A stretch of DNA of 64,000 bases from Kitasatospora griseola (GTDB lineage: Bacteria; Actinomycetota; Actinomycetes; Streptomycetales; Streptomycetaceae): positions 194,885 through 258,884 of the forward strand of contig NZ_BMRI01000002.1 of the NCBI RefSeq assembly GCF_014648555.1. The letters run 5' to 3'. Both the position numbers and the translations under genes were made by a program. This document shows positions 8,716-16,737 of the stretch, piece by piece. Within the stretch, counting starts at the first letter, position 1; each line of letters begins with the position of its first letter. The notes beneath the pieces are model-generated. The model saw nothing but the letters and a program-made list of their open reading frames with translations, made no database searches and was not told the origin of the DNA.

Positions 8716-8771
8716 GGCCGGAACGGCCTCCGACCCCCGGCCTGGACGGCCCCGCCCCGGGCCTGGACGGC
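8716..8771. promoter_or_regulatory. Direct repeats in the SARP/VOC divergent promoter
   Basis: GGCCTGGACGGC occurs at 8739-8750 and again, identical, at 8760-8771. A near copy, GGCCGGAACGGC, lies at 8716-8727. Offsets are 23 and 21 bases, about two helical turns, within the 207-base gap between divergent genes. SARP proteins are known to bind direct repeats with about 11- or 22-bp periodicity, so this is a plausible site for the neighbouring SARP. That link is inference. Confidence 0.4.
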
Positions 8772-8893
8772 GCCCCCGGGCCCCGGGCCCGTGTCCGGGC
8801 CAGTGTTCGGCACGGGCTCGACCGGCCCGCGATCCGGGGATCGTCGGCGGTGGAGGTCGAAGGGCGGCTTCCCGAACGACAGAGGAGCCCACG

Positions 8894-9499
8894 ATGGTGG
8901 ATTTCAAGCTTGAGGTTCTGGTCCTCCCGGTCTCGGACGTGGACCGGGCCAAGGAGTTCTACGCCCGGATCGGCTTCCGCGAGGACATCGACTTCTCCGG
9001 CCCCGGCGGCTTCCGGCTCGTGCACTTCACCCCGCCGGGCTCGGCGGCCTCGCTCATCATCGGCAGCGGCGTGACCGACGCCGCACCGGGCTCCGAGCGC
9101 GGCGTGCACCTGATCGTGGACGACGTGGTCGCGGCCCGCGCCGAGCTGGTGGCGGCCGGGGTCGAGGTCGGCGAGGTGTTCCACGACGCCGGCGGCGTCT
9201 TCCACCACGCCGGCACCGCCGGTCGGGTCGCCGGCCCGCACCCGGAGCGGCGCTCGTACGGCTCGTTCGCCTCGTTCGCCGACCCGGACGGCAACGTCTT
9301 CGTCCTGCAGGAGGTCACCGTGCGGGGCCCCGGCCGGATCAGCCACGTGGTCCACCGCTCCACCGCCGCCCTCGAGTCGGCGCTGCGCGACGCGGCGGCC
9401 GCCCACGGCACGTACGAGGAGGAGCTCGGCCACGCCGACGCCGACTGGCCCGCGTGGTACGCCGCGCACATGGCCCGCGCGGCCGGCCTGGACAGCTGA
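8894..9499 (+). CDS. VOC-superfamily (glyoxalase/bleomycin-resistance fold) protein
   Basis: 201-aa soluble protein. The first 145 residues make one vicinal-oxygen-chelate unit: LEVLVLPVSDVDRAKEFYAR starts the first beta-alpha-beta-beta-beta module, GVHLIVDDVVAARAELVAAG the second, and FADPDGNVFVLQEV is the typical closing strand. The C-terminal 50 residues (ESALRDAAAAHGTYEEELG, WPAWYAAHMARAAG) are a helical extension seen in some actinomycete VOC proteins. It may be a glyoxalase, dioxygenase or drug-binding protein; the metal-ligand pattern is not decisive. The ATG at 8894 has AGAGGAG at 8881. It lies 26 bases upstream of the mini-LAL gene and probably shares its transcript. Confidence 0.85.
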   Translation: MVDFKLEVLVLPVSDVDRAKEFYARIGFREDIDFSGPGGFRLVHFTPPGSAASLIIGSGVTDAAPGSERGVHLIVDDVVAARAELVAAGVEVGEVFHDAGGVFHHAGTAGRVAGPHPERRSYGSFASFADPDGNVFVLQEVTVRGPGRISHVVHRSTAALESALRDAAAAHGTYEEELGHADADWPAWYAAHMARAAGLDS

Positions 9500-9525
9500 C
9501 GACGACGAACGGGAACGGGGCGGCC

Positions 9526-10365
9526 ATGACCGGGTGGGGACAGTGCGGCGGCGCGACGACGATCGGCCGCGAGGACGAGCAGGCGGAGCTCGCGGCGTTC
9601 GTCCGGTCCGCCGCGGGCGGGGCCCTGCTGCTGCGCGGGGAGGCGGGCGCCGGCCGGAGCGCGCTGCTGCGGCACGCCGCCGCGCTCGCCGAACAGGAGG
9701 GCCGGACCGTCGTCCGGGCGGCCGGCGTCGAGGTGGAGTCCGCCCTGCCCTGGGCGGGGCTGCACCAACTGCTGCACCCGCTGCTCGCCGACGCCGCCCG
9801 CCTGGACGACGGGACCAGGGCGGTGTTCGAGGCCGTCTTCGGCGGGCCGCGGGACGACCCGCCGTCGGTGATGACGCTCGGCATCGCCGTGCTGCGCCTG
9901 CTGGCGCTGGCCACCGAGCAGCGGCCCCTGCTGCTGGTCCTCGACGACGGGCAGTGGTTGGACGACGCCAGCGCCGACGTCTGCGGTTTCGTCGGCCGGC
10001 GTCTGACCGGCCGCCCGGTTCAGCTGCTGGTCGCGGTCCGTGACGACCTCCCGTCGCGTTTCGACGCCGCCGCCCTGCCCGAACTGCCGCTCGCCGCCCG
10101 CCCCGACGGGGACGCGCCGACACCGGCCGAACTGCTCGCCGCCCGGGCGGCGCGCCGCGCCTTCGCCGCGGAGCCGGGTGCGCTGACCTGGCAGGAACGC
10201 CGCGTCGCCGACCTGGCGGCCGGCGGCCTGACGAACAAGCAGATCGGCGTGCGGATGCACCTGTCGCCGCGCACCGTCAGCTCGCACCTCTACCGCGTCT
10301 TCCCCAAGCTGGGCGTCACCAGCCGGGCGGCCCTGCGCGACGCGCTCAGCCGCACCGCGGGATGA
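9526..10365 (+). CDS. Miniature LAL-type LuxR regulator
   Basis: 279-aa regulator in which the N-terminal ATPase of the LAL (MalT-like) family is joined almost directly to a LuxR helix-turn-helix. Walker A is GEAGAGRSALL near residue 40, where Arg replaces the usual Lys. Walker B-like LLLVLDDGQWLDD lies near 145. The HTH covers residues 222-275 (LTWQERRVADLAAGGLTNKQ, then SPRTVSSHLYRVF). Family members normally reach about 900 aa, as the LAL gene at 16738-19452 does, so some 600 residues of sensor/TPR-like region are missing here. ATG 9526 is preceded by ACGGGG. The lost P-loop Lys suggests weak or no ATP hydrolysis. Confidence 0.85.
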   Translation: MTGWGQCGGATTIGREDEQAELAAFVRSAAGGALLLRGEAGAGRSALLRHAAALAEQEGRTVVRAAGVEVESALPWAGLHQLLHPLLADAARLDDGTRAVFEAVFGGPRDDPPSVMTLGIAVLRLLALATEQRPLLLVLDDGQWLDDASADVCGFVGRRLTGRPVQLLVAVRDDLPSRFDAAALPELPLAARPDGDAPTPAELLAARAARRAFAAEPGALTWQERRVADLAAGGLTNKQIGVRMHLSPRTVSSHLYRVFPKLGVTSRAALRDALSRTAG

Positions 10366-10400
10366 CGCCTCCCCACACTTCTCCGGAAAGGGAACACGAC

Positions 10401-11441
10401 ATGATCAGCAGGCGCACCTTCACCACGGCGGTCGGCCTCGGCCTCGGCGCCACCGCCCTGCCGACCGACGCGTCGGCCGCCACACCGACGACGACCGTCC
10501 CGAGCATCGCCCCCGGCGCCCACACCGGGTTCACCGACCTGAAGCGCGTCCGGGCCGGCGTGCTCGACATCGGCTACGCCGAGCTCGGACCGAAGCACGG
10601 GCCAGTGGTCGTCCTGCTGCACGGCTGGCCGTACGACATCCACAGCTTCGTGGACGTGGCCCCGCTGCTGGCGGACGCCGGCCACCGGGTGATCGTGCCG
10701 TACCTGCGCGGCCACGGCACCACCGCGTTCCTGTCGCCGACCACGCCCCGCAACGCGCAGCAGTCCGCGATCGCGCTGGACATCGTCGCCCTGATGGACG
10801 CCCTGCGGATCCGTCAGGCGGTGCTGGCCGGCTTCGACTGGGGCTCGCGGACCGCCGACATCATCGCGGCGCTGTGGCCGGAGCGGGTCAGGGCCCTGGT
10901 GTCGGTGAGCGGCTACCTGATCACCGACGTCGCTTCCCAGCGCAACCCGCTGCCGCCGAAGGCCGAGCACACCTGGTGGTACCAGTACTACTTCGCCACC
11001 GACCGCGGCCGCGTCGCCATGGAGACCAGGCAGAACCGGCACGACCTGTGCCGACTGGTCTGGGACGAGGTCTCCCCCACCTGGGACTTCGACGACGCCA
11101 CCTTCGAACGCACCGCCGCGGCCTTCGAGAACCCCGACTACGCCGCCATCGTGATCCACAACTACCGCTGGCGCCTGGGCCTGGCCGACGGCGAACGCCG
11201 CTACGACCCGTACGAGCAGCGGCTCGCCGCCCGGCCGGCCATCGCGGTGCCGACCATCGCCCTGGACCCGGCCCTCGACCCGTTCCTGGCCTCCACCGAC
11301 GGCAGCGGGTACCGGCGGTTCTTCACCGGCCCGTACGAGCACCGGGTGCTGCCCGGCATCGGCCACAACGCGCCGCAGGAGGCCCCGGCGGCGTTCGCCC
11401 AAGCGGTGCTGGACGCCGAGCGCCTGGCGGTGCGCCAGTGA
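10401..11441 (+). CDS. Tat-exported alpha/beta hydrolase (epoxide hydrolase/dehalogenase type)
   Basis: 346-aa hydrolase. It begins MISRRTFTTAVGLGLGATA, a twin-arginine signal, so it should be exported folded. The oxyanion segment is VVLLHGWPYD. The nucleophile elbow is AGFDWGSR with Asp146 in place of Ser, as in epoxide hydrolases and haloalkane dehalogenases. The catalytic His is H322 in PGIGHNAPQEAP. The start at 10401 has GGAAAGGG upstream. An in-frame ATG at 10362 overlaps the LuxR stop but would bury the Tat signal. It follows the mini-LAL gene by 35 bases, suggesting one operon. Substrate unknown. Confidence 0.85.
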   Translation: MISRRTFTTAVGLGLGATALPTDASAATPTTTVPSIAPGAHTGFTDLKRVRAGVLDIGYAELGPKHGPVVVLLHGWPYDIHSFVDVAPLLADAGHRVIVPYLRGHGTTAFLSPTTPRNAQQSAIALDIVALMDALRIRQAVLAGFDWGSRTADIIAALWPERVRALVSVSGYLITDVASQRNPLPPKAEHTWWYQYYFATDRGRVAMETRQNRHDLCRLVWDEVSPTWDFDDATFERTAAAFENPDYAAIVIHNYRWRLGLADGERRYDPYEQRLAARPAIAVPTIALDPALDPFLASTDGSGYRRFFTGPYEHRVLPGIGHNAPQEAPAAFAQAVLDAERLAVRQ

Positions 11442-11617
11442 CCGGCCGGGAGCCGGCGGCGGAGGCCCGCCGGGCCCGGTTCGGCGCGCTCCCGCAGCGG
11501 ATCGCCTTCGCCGACATGGTCGAGGAGCGCCCGCCCACGGATCGGCCGGCGGCCGGGTACGACCCCGACGCCCTCGCGGTCCGGTTCGCCTGCCTGGCGG
11601 CGGACCTGGGCCTGTGA
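11438..11617 (+). CDS. Small 59-aa protein translationally coupled to the hydrolase
   Basis: A GTG at 11438 overlaps the hydrolase stop (GTGA), the classic arrangement for translational coupling. The frame encodes a charged 59-residue protein with FGALPQRIAFADMVEERP and ending CLAADLGL, strongly G/C-ending codons, and a stop 14 bases from the convergent ATP-grasp gene. The wording resembles short conserved actinomycete proteins of unknown function that I recall, with a LPxRI..DMVEE core, but I cannot confirm a family. No signal peptide or membrane segment is present. Confidence 0.55.
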   Translation: MTGREPAAEARRARFGALPQRIAFADMVEERPPTDRPAAGYDPDALAVRFACLAADLGL

Positions 11618-11631
11618 GACCCGGCGGCCCG

Positions 11632-12867
11632 TCACTCGATCTCGTACATCCCGGCGCCGTCGAGGTACCGCACCGTGTTGAGGTCGCGCTGGAGCACCGC
11701 GTCCACCGGGTGCTTCAGCGTCAGGGTGGCCGGGTAGCCCCGGTCGTAGGTGGTCGGGACGATCGGGCTGCCGGGTTCGACCAGCACGGTGAGGTCGCGG
11801 AAGCTCTCCAGCTCGCGGACCCGGTCGAGCGCCCGGTAGCGGACCAGCCGTCCGGCGGCGGGGGCGACCAGGGCCGCCCAGGCGAACGCGTGCCGCCGCC
11901 GGTAGCCCCGGCCGGCCCGGGCCCGGAACCGCTCCGGGCGGGCGTAGGCGTCGACGATCCACTCCAGCTGGCCCTCGCCCAGCAACTCGGCCGTGTAGTA
12001 CGGGAGTCCGGACATCCGGGCGCCCGCCTCGACCAGCCGCGGGCCGTCCGGCGTCAGCTTGATCTCCAGGTGGGCCGCGCCGTGCCGGATGCCGAGCGCG
12101 TCCAGCACCCGGCGGCCGTACGCGGCGAGTTCGGGGACGGGCTGCTCGTCGCAGCGCATCAGCACCTGGGCCACCACCAGGTCCCGCACCCCGTTGGCGG
12201 TGATCCGGTCGGTCCGCCAGGCGTCGGTCAGCTGGTGGACTCCCGCGCTGCTGACGGTGTTCAGGATGTACTCGGCGCCGACCAGGTACTCCTGCGCCAC
12301 CACCTCCTCGATCGGCTCGCCGTGGACCGTCCCCCGGCTGCGCAGCCGCCGCAGCGCCGCGACCGACTCCTCCGGGGTGTCGCAGAACGACACCCCGTCG
12401 CCCCAGTAGCCGCGCAGCGGCTTGACCACCGCCACGCCGGCCAACTGCTCGTGCCAGGCGCGCAGTTCTGCCTCGTCGGCGGTGCGGAGCTGGCGCATGG
12501 CGGGCACTCCGTGCGCCCTGAGCGTCTCGATCTGCACGTACTTGTCGCGGCGCGCGGCACTCAACCGGGTGCCGTTGGTGGGCAGTTCGAGCCGCTCGGA
12601 GAGCGCGTCGGCGAGCTCCACCCCGGTCTCGCGGCCCGGCAGCACCGCGACGGGCCGCAGCGCGGCCAGCCTCGCGGCCAGGGCGTCGACATCGCCGTCG
12701 TGGACCAGCACCCGGCCGAACCTCGCCTCGTCCACCGGGTCGACGCCGAACGGGAGTTCAGGCGTGCTCTGCACCTGGACGACCTCGCCGCCCACCGCGT
12801 CGAAGGCATCGACGTGGCCGTGGGCCGCGCCGAACGCATCGACGACGGCCACCCGGAACGCTGACAT
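11632..12867 (-). CDS. ATP-grasp ligase
   Basis: 411-aa ATP-grasp enzyme, the class that activates a carboxylate as acyl phosphate and joins it to an amine, thiol or similar. The N-terminal domain (FRVAVVDAFGAAHGHVDAF) is followed by the ATP-grasp module: DKYVQIETLRAHGVPAM, the lysine strand VAVVKPLRGYWGDGVSFC, VAQEYLVGAEYILNTV, and the metal-binding HGAAHLEIKLTPDGPRLVEA with AGARMSG. The layout resembles L-amino-acid ligases and dapdiamide-type amide ligases more than housekeeping carboxylases. ATG 12867 has GAGGAG upstream. It starts 9 bases after the stop of the haem-dioxygenase-like gene, so the two are co-transcribed. Partner substrates are not identifiable. Confidence 0.85.
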   Translation of the reverse strand: MSAFRVAVVDAFGAAHGHVDAFDAVGGEVVQVQSTPELPFGVDPVDEARFGRVLVHDGDVDALAARLAALRPVAVLPGRETGVELADALSERLELPTNGTRLSAARRDKYVQIETLRAHGVPAMRQLRTADEAELRAWHEQLAGVAVVKPLRGYWGDGVSFCDTPEESVAALRRLRSRGTVHGEPIEEVVAQEYLVGAEYILNTVSSAGVHQLTDAWRTDRITANGVRDLVVAQVLMRCDEQPVPELAAYGRRVLDALGIRHGAAHLEIKLTPDGPRLVEAGARMSGLPYYTAELLGEGQLEWIVDAYARPERFRARAGRGYRRRHAFAWAALVAPAAGRLVRYRALDRVRELESFRDLTVLVEPGSPIVPTTYDRGYPATLTLKHPVDAVLQRDLNTVRYLDGAGMYEIE

Positions 12868-12876
12868 GTCGTCTCC

Positions 12877-14034
12877 TCACCGGTTGGTCGGAACAGCCTT
12901 GAGCGAAAGGACGTCCCGGCGGAGTTCGAGCAGCCGGTGGACGCCGTTCGTGAGGACGTGGCGCACGCTGAAGCCCGAGGTGCCGGGGTGCTCGGCGTTC
13001 AGGACGTCGCGCTCGCCGGCCTGCGCGCCGATCTCCCGGCGGGTCAGCCCGGCCCGGTCCTCGAACGCCTCCGGCAGCATGCGCCGGGTGATGCCCAGGT
13101 GCACCATGCGGAAGTCGACGAACCTGTCGACGAGTCGGACCAGCCGGTCGATCCCGTCGTCGTCGAGCGCAAGCCTGCCGTCCCGCACCGACTGCCGCAC
13201 GTTCACGCCCAGGCTGGAGGCGCTGCGCCACTGGGCGAGGACCGGCCGGGCCCAGGACGGGAAGTAGGACATCGCCAGGTCCAGGTAGCTGCCGTACTCC
13301 GTGGTCGGCGGCAGCAGGACCAGTTCGAGCAGCTGCACGCTGGGCATGAACGCCCCGCTCGCACCGCGCGGACCGCCGGGGTGGCCCAGGTGGAAGTGCC
13401 GGAACCGGCCGAACGCCTCCCCGGACAGCCGACGGTAGCTCGCCATGTGCGAGGTGAACTCCGCGACGCAGCGGGCGGCGTCGTCCAGCACCGCCGCCGG
13501 CTTCACCGCGTCCGGCGCGGTGACCAGCGTCCGCAGGCCGTACGCGGCGGACCTGATCCACGGCTCGGACAGGTGGTGGCCGAGGTAGAAGTCCCGTTCC
13601 ATGGCGCCGAGTTGCCCGGGCGAGAACACCCGGATGTCACCGCTGCGCCGGTACTCCTCGCAGTTCACGTCGATCAGCAGCTCGTAGCTCAGGTACGGGT
13701 CCAGCGACCGGAACCGCGCGCACTGCGCGGAGATCAGCTCCGTCAGCTCGCGCGGCGCGGCCTGCGGCCCGGCGGGAACGAACCCGCCGAGCATGAACAG
13801 CAGGTCGAGCTGGGTGATCCGGGCCACCCCCGGATCGTCCCCGAGCGGACCGACCGAGGCCAGCAACTCGCGCTGTCTGTCGGCCAGTTGCCGGTACGTC
13901 AGGCCGCCGCTCGCCACCTCGGAGAGGTCCTGCGGGAGCCGGTGCAGGACGTAGTCCCGAAGGGGCGACGAGGATCGGACGGGCGCCCGGGGTCCGGAGT
14001 CCACGGAGCCGTTGAAGAGATCGCTTCTGTCCAC
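12877..14034 (-). CDS. PrnB/indoleamine-2,3-dioxygenase-like putative haem protein
   Basis: 385-aa, mostly helical protein. A segment FRMVHLGITRRMLPE, His about residue 312, resembles the haem-ligand helix of tryptophan dioxygenases (WRxxHxxMVxR). A Gly-rich loop GGPRGASGAFMPSVQLLE recalls the active-site loop of the IDO/TDO/PrnB superfamily. Length also fits PrnB-like proteins, which remodel chlorotryptophan in pyrrolnitrin synthesis. The substrate is probably an indole or aromatic amino acid, by inference. The GTG at 14034 is preferred because AAGGAG ends 5 bases before it; a GTG at 14040 is too close. It forms an operon with the downstream ATP-grasp ligase. The family call is from motif memory, so moderate. 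Confidence 0.6.
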   Translation of the reverse strand: MDRSDLFNGSVDSGPRAPVRSSSPLRDYVLHRLPQDLSEVASGGLTYRQLADRQRELLASVGPLGDDPGVARITQLDLLFMLGGFVPAGPQAAPRELTELISAQCARFRSLDPYLSYELLIDVNCEEYRRSGDIRVFSPGQLGAMERDFYLGHHLSEPWIRSAAYGLRTLVTAPDAVKPAAVLDDAARCVAEFTSHMASYRRLSGEAFGRFRHFHLGHPGGPRGASGAFMPSVQLLELVLLPPTTEYGSYLDLAMSYFPSWARPVLAQWRSASSLGVNVRQSVRDGRLALDDDGIDRLVRLVDRFVDFRMVHLGITRRMLPEAFEDRAGLTRREIGAQAGERDVLNAEHPGTSGFSVRHVLTNGVHRLLELRRDVLSLKAVPTNR

Positions 14035-14104
14035 TTCCACTCCTTGTCCGCAGTGGGGAGTCGGGGGCGGGCGGGTGGCCGCAGCACCGGCCCGCCCGGT
14101 CAGG

Positions 14105-15730
14105 TCAGGGCTTGACGCAGCGGAAGCTGCTCGCGGCGTTCGGGTCGCCGTAGGCGTAGCGGGAGACCATCGGGTACCGGCACACCTCGCGGGCGACGTT
14201 CCGCCCGTCGGCAGTGGGCAGGGTGGCGTGCAGCACGCCCGGGGCCCTGCCCTGCTCGACCCAGGCGGTCAGCGCGGCCAGGTCGTCGGCGCCGTTCAGC
14301 GAGCAGTGCGCGACGCCGGGGGCCAGGAAGACCCGGTAGAAGTCGTCGACCTTCGCGCTGCCGCCCATCCGGGCCTCGACGCGCTTGCGGTAGTCGACCG
14401 TGCCCGCGGTGGGGATCACCGGGTCGGCGTCGCCGTGCCAGGTGAGCAGCTTGCCGTCGGCGTCGCGGAACGCGGAGAGGTCCGCGTCGCGGGTGCCGAT
14501 GACCGGGTCGAACTCGGTGCGGGCCGTGCGGAAGATCTCCTCGAACTGCGGGTACGTCAGGTTCGCCGAGCTGAACCCGGGCTGCTTCTTGACGAAGTTG
14601 GCGACCCATTCGGCGGGGACGATGAACGGCGCGCCGGTGGTGACGCCGTCCGTGGTGGTGCTGGCCGCGAGGGGGCCGAAGTCGGCGCCGACCGGCAGCC
14701 CGTACCAGAGCCGCCTGCCGTTGCCGTCGCGCGGGCCGTCCCAGATCCTGCGGACCACCTCGGCGTCGGCGGCGCCGATCGTGTACTCCTTGCCGTCGCA
14801 CACCACCTTGGCACCGATCAGCCGCCGCGGGTCGAAGTCGCACCGGTTCGGGTCGCTGATCAGCCCGTCCGCGATGCCGTCGAGCTTGTCGCAGGCCTTC
14901 AGCGCGGCCTTGTTGAACGCGTTGAACTCGCAGGCGGTGGGGTAGGTGTGCTGCTCGCTCATCACCACCTGCGGCCACAGCGTGGCCACCTCGAACTGGT
15001 TCCAGTTGACGGCGGGCGAGGCCGCGTTGATGCCGTCGAAGTCGGTCGGGTACTTCTGGGCCTCCAGGTAGCCCTGGCGGCCGCCGGTGGAGCAGCCGTT
15101 GAAGTACGAGCGGAACGCGGTGTGGCCGTAGACGCCGTCGACGACCTGCTTACCGACCAGCGCCATCTCGTGGACCGAACGCGAGGCGAAGTTCTCCAGC
15201 AGCGCGGCGTTGATCCCGCCCTGCCCGTTCAGCGCCCAACTGCTGTCCAGGCCACTGGTGTCCACGCCCGCGTCGGTGGTGGCGGCCGCGTAGCCCTGCT
15301 TGACGGCCACGGCCACCGAGCCGATGTTCCCAGCGGCGTACGCGGCGCCGCCGGCCGCCTGGAAGCGCCCGTTCCACCCGGACTCGGGCAGCCACACCTG
15401 CACCTTGGCGTGGTCGTTCGCCCCCGGGTGGGTCAGCGTGACCGTCACCTCGCAGTGCGCCGGCACGTCGGGGACCTGGCCGCCGCCCAGCGGCGGACTG
15501 CCGGGCACCTGGAACGCGCCCGCCGGCACGGCCGTCGCCGTCACCGACTCCACCGAGGCACCCTCCGGCGCCGAGGGCTGGAACGGGGTACAGGCGAACG
15601 GTACGGAACCGGAGGCGGTCAGCGTCGCGCCGCCCGCCGGACCGGCCGAGGCGCTCGCCGGTGCGTTGACGGCTGCGGCCGCCGCCAGCGAGAATCCTGC
15701 CGCCGCGAGCCTCAGAAGCCGTCGATTCAT
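14105..15730 (-). CDS. Secreted tannase/feruloyl esterase family protein
   Basis: 541-aa exported esterase. MNRRLLRLAAAGFSLAAAAA begins a Sec signal peptide ending near PASASA. The nucleophile elbow is FNGCSTGGRQGY with Ser214. The Asp follows in TWHGDADPVIPTAG and the His in LAPGVAHCSLNG. The neighbouring Cys of GCS and HCS match the CS-D-HC arrangement of this family, in which a disulfide ties Ser and His segments together. The large lid between them carries the calcium and substrate region. The family hydrolyses galloyl or feruloyl esters of plant material. ATG 15730 has GAGGAGAG upstream. It is divergent from another secreted hydrolase, with shared direct repeats in the gap. Confidence 0.88.
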   Translation of the reverse strand: MNRRLLRLAAAGFSLAAAAAVNAPASASAGPAGGATLTASGSVPFACTPFQPSAPEGASVESVTATAVPAGAFQVPGSPPLGGGQVPDVPAHCEVTVTLTHPGANDHAKVQVWLPESGWNGRFQAAGGAAYAAGNIGSVAVAVKQGYAAATTDAGVDTSGLDSSWALNGQGGINAALLENFASRSVHEMALVGKQVVDGVYGHTAFRSYFNGCSTGGRQGYLEAQKYPTDFDGINAASPAVNWNQFEVATLWPQVVMSEQHTYPTACEFNAFNKAALKACDKLDGIADGLISDPNRCDFDPRRLIGAKVVCDGKEYTIGAADAEVVRRIWDGPRDGNGRRLWYGLPVGADFGPLAASTTTDGVTTGAPFIVPAEWVANFVKKQPGFSSANLTYPQFEEIFRTARTEFDPVIGTRDADLSAFRDADGKLLTWHGDADPVIPTAGTVDYRKRVEARMGGSAKVDDFYRVFLAPGVAHCSLNGADDLAALTAWVEQGRAPGVLHATLPTADGRNVAREVCRYPMVSRYAYGDPNAASSFRCVKP

Positions 15731-15794
15731 GTGTCTCTCCTCGAATTTCGGGAATCGCGCGACCACTGTCGCCGCCCCGCCGACTGGGACACAT

Positions 15795-15832
15795 CAGTCA
15801 TCCGACGTTCTGTGGCCATGCAGTCATCCGAC
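15795..15832. promoter_or_regulatory. 12-bp perfect direct repeat in a divergent promoter
   Basis: CAGTCATCCGAC occurs at 15795-15806 and again, identical, at 15821-15832, a 26-base period. The pair sits midway in the 181-base gap between the divergent esterase and hydrolase genes. This suggests an operator for one regulator acting on both, possibly the LAL protein encoded at 16738-19452 (inference). Confidence 0.5.
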
Positions 15833-15911
15833 CGATGCGGACGCCCGGCGCGCGGGAGACAGTGAACGCCCGAACCCCCGAAGACCGAAGACCGAAGCCA
15901 GGAGCGTCGCC

Positions 15912-16730
15912 ATGTCGATCACCCAGAACGGCCGCGGACGGCGGCTCGCCGCGGCCCTCGCCGCAGCCGCGGGCGTCCTCGCCCTCACCGGAGCGACAGC
16001 CGGCCCTGCGGCGGCCGACCGCGGACCGAAGCCGACCGTCGTCCTGGAGCACGGCGCGTTCGCCGACGCGTCCAGCTGGAACGGCGTCATCGCCCGCCTG
16101 CGCCACGACGGTTACCCGGTCGTCGCCGCCGCGAACCCGCTGCGCGGCCCGGCCTCCGACGCCGCCGCGCTGCGCAGCGTCATCGACCACATCGACGGCC
16201 CCGTCGTGCTGGTCGGCCACTCCTACGGCGGCTCGGTCATCAGCGCCGCCGCCGTCGGCGAACCGCGCGTCAAGGCACTGGTCTACGTCGCCGCGTACCT
16301 GCCCGCACCGGGCGAGTCCGCGCTGCAACTGACCGGACAGTTCCCCGGATCCACCCTGGCCGGCGCCCTCGACCCGGCGCCGTACCCGCTCCCCGACGGC
16401 AGCACCGGCACCGACCTGTACATCCGACAGGGAAAGTTCCGCGCGCAGTTCGCCGCCGACGTCCCCGCCGAGAAGGCCGCACTGGCGGCCGCCACCCAGC
16501 GCCCGATCGCCCAGGCCGCGCTGACCGAACCGGCCATCGCCGCCGCCTGGCAGACCGTCCCCAGCTGGGACATCGTCACCACCCAGGACCTGAACATCCC
16601 GGCCGCCGCCCAGCGCTTCATGGCCGAACGCGCCCACGCCCGCACCACCGAGGTCGCCGCGTCCCACTCCGTCGCGGTCCCCCACCCCGACCTGGTGGCC
16701 GGCGTCATCGAAAAGGCGAGCATGAGCTGA
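15912..16730 (+). CDS. Secreted alpha/beta hydrolase
   Basis: 272-aa hydrolase. It has a signal peptide (GRRLAAALAAAAGVLALTG, cleavage near GPAAA). The core begins TVVLEHGAFADASSWNGVI, with nucleophile elbow VLVGHSYGGSVI (Ser104) and candidate His in AASHSVAVPHPDLV near the C-terminus. The fold resembles plant-type esterase (MES/HNL-like) and small esterases in which the lid is short. Substrate unknown. ATG 15912 has GGAG at 15901. It is divergent from the tannase-like gene and converges with the LAL regulator with only 7 bases between stops. The pair may act on the same plant-derived or ester substrate. Confidence 0.85.
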   Translation: MSITQNGRGRRLAAALAAAAGVLALTGATAGPAAADRGPKPTVVLEHGAFADASSWNGVIARLRHDGYPVVAAANPLRGPASDAAALRSVIDHIDGPVVLVGHSYGGSVISAAAVGEPRVKALVYVAAYLPAPGESALQLTGQFPGSTLAGALDPAPYPLPDGSTGTDLYIRQGKFRAQFAADVPAEKAALAAATQRPIAQAALTEPAIAAAWQTVPSWDIVTTQDLNIPAAAQRFMAERAHARTTEVAASHSVAVPHPDLVAGVIEKASMS

Positions 16731-16737
16731 CGCTCAG

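Noticed and set aside
8687-10123. Long N-terminal extension of the short SARP frame
   Set aside because: It is antisense to the VOC and LuxR genes; a proper ribosome-binding site and family N-terminus fix the start at 8686.
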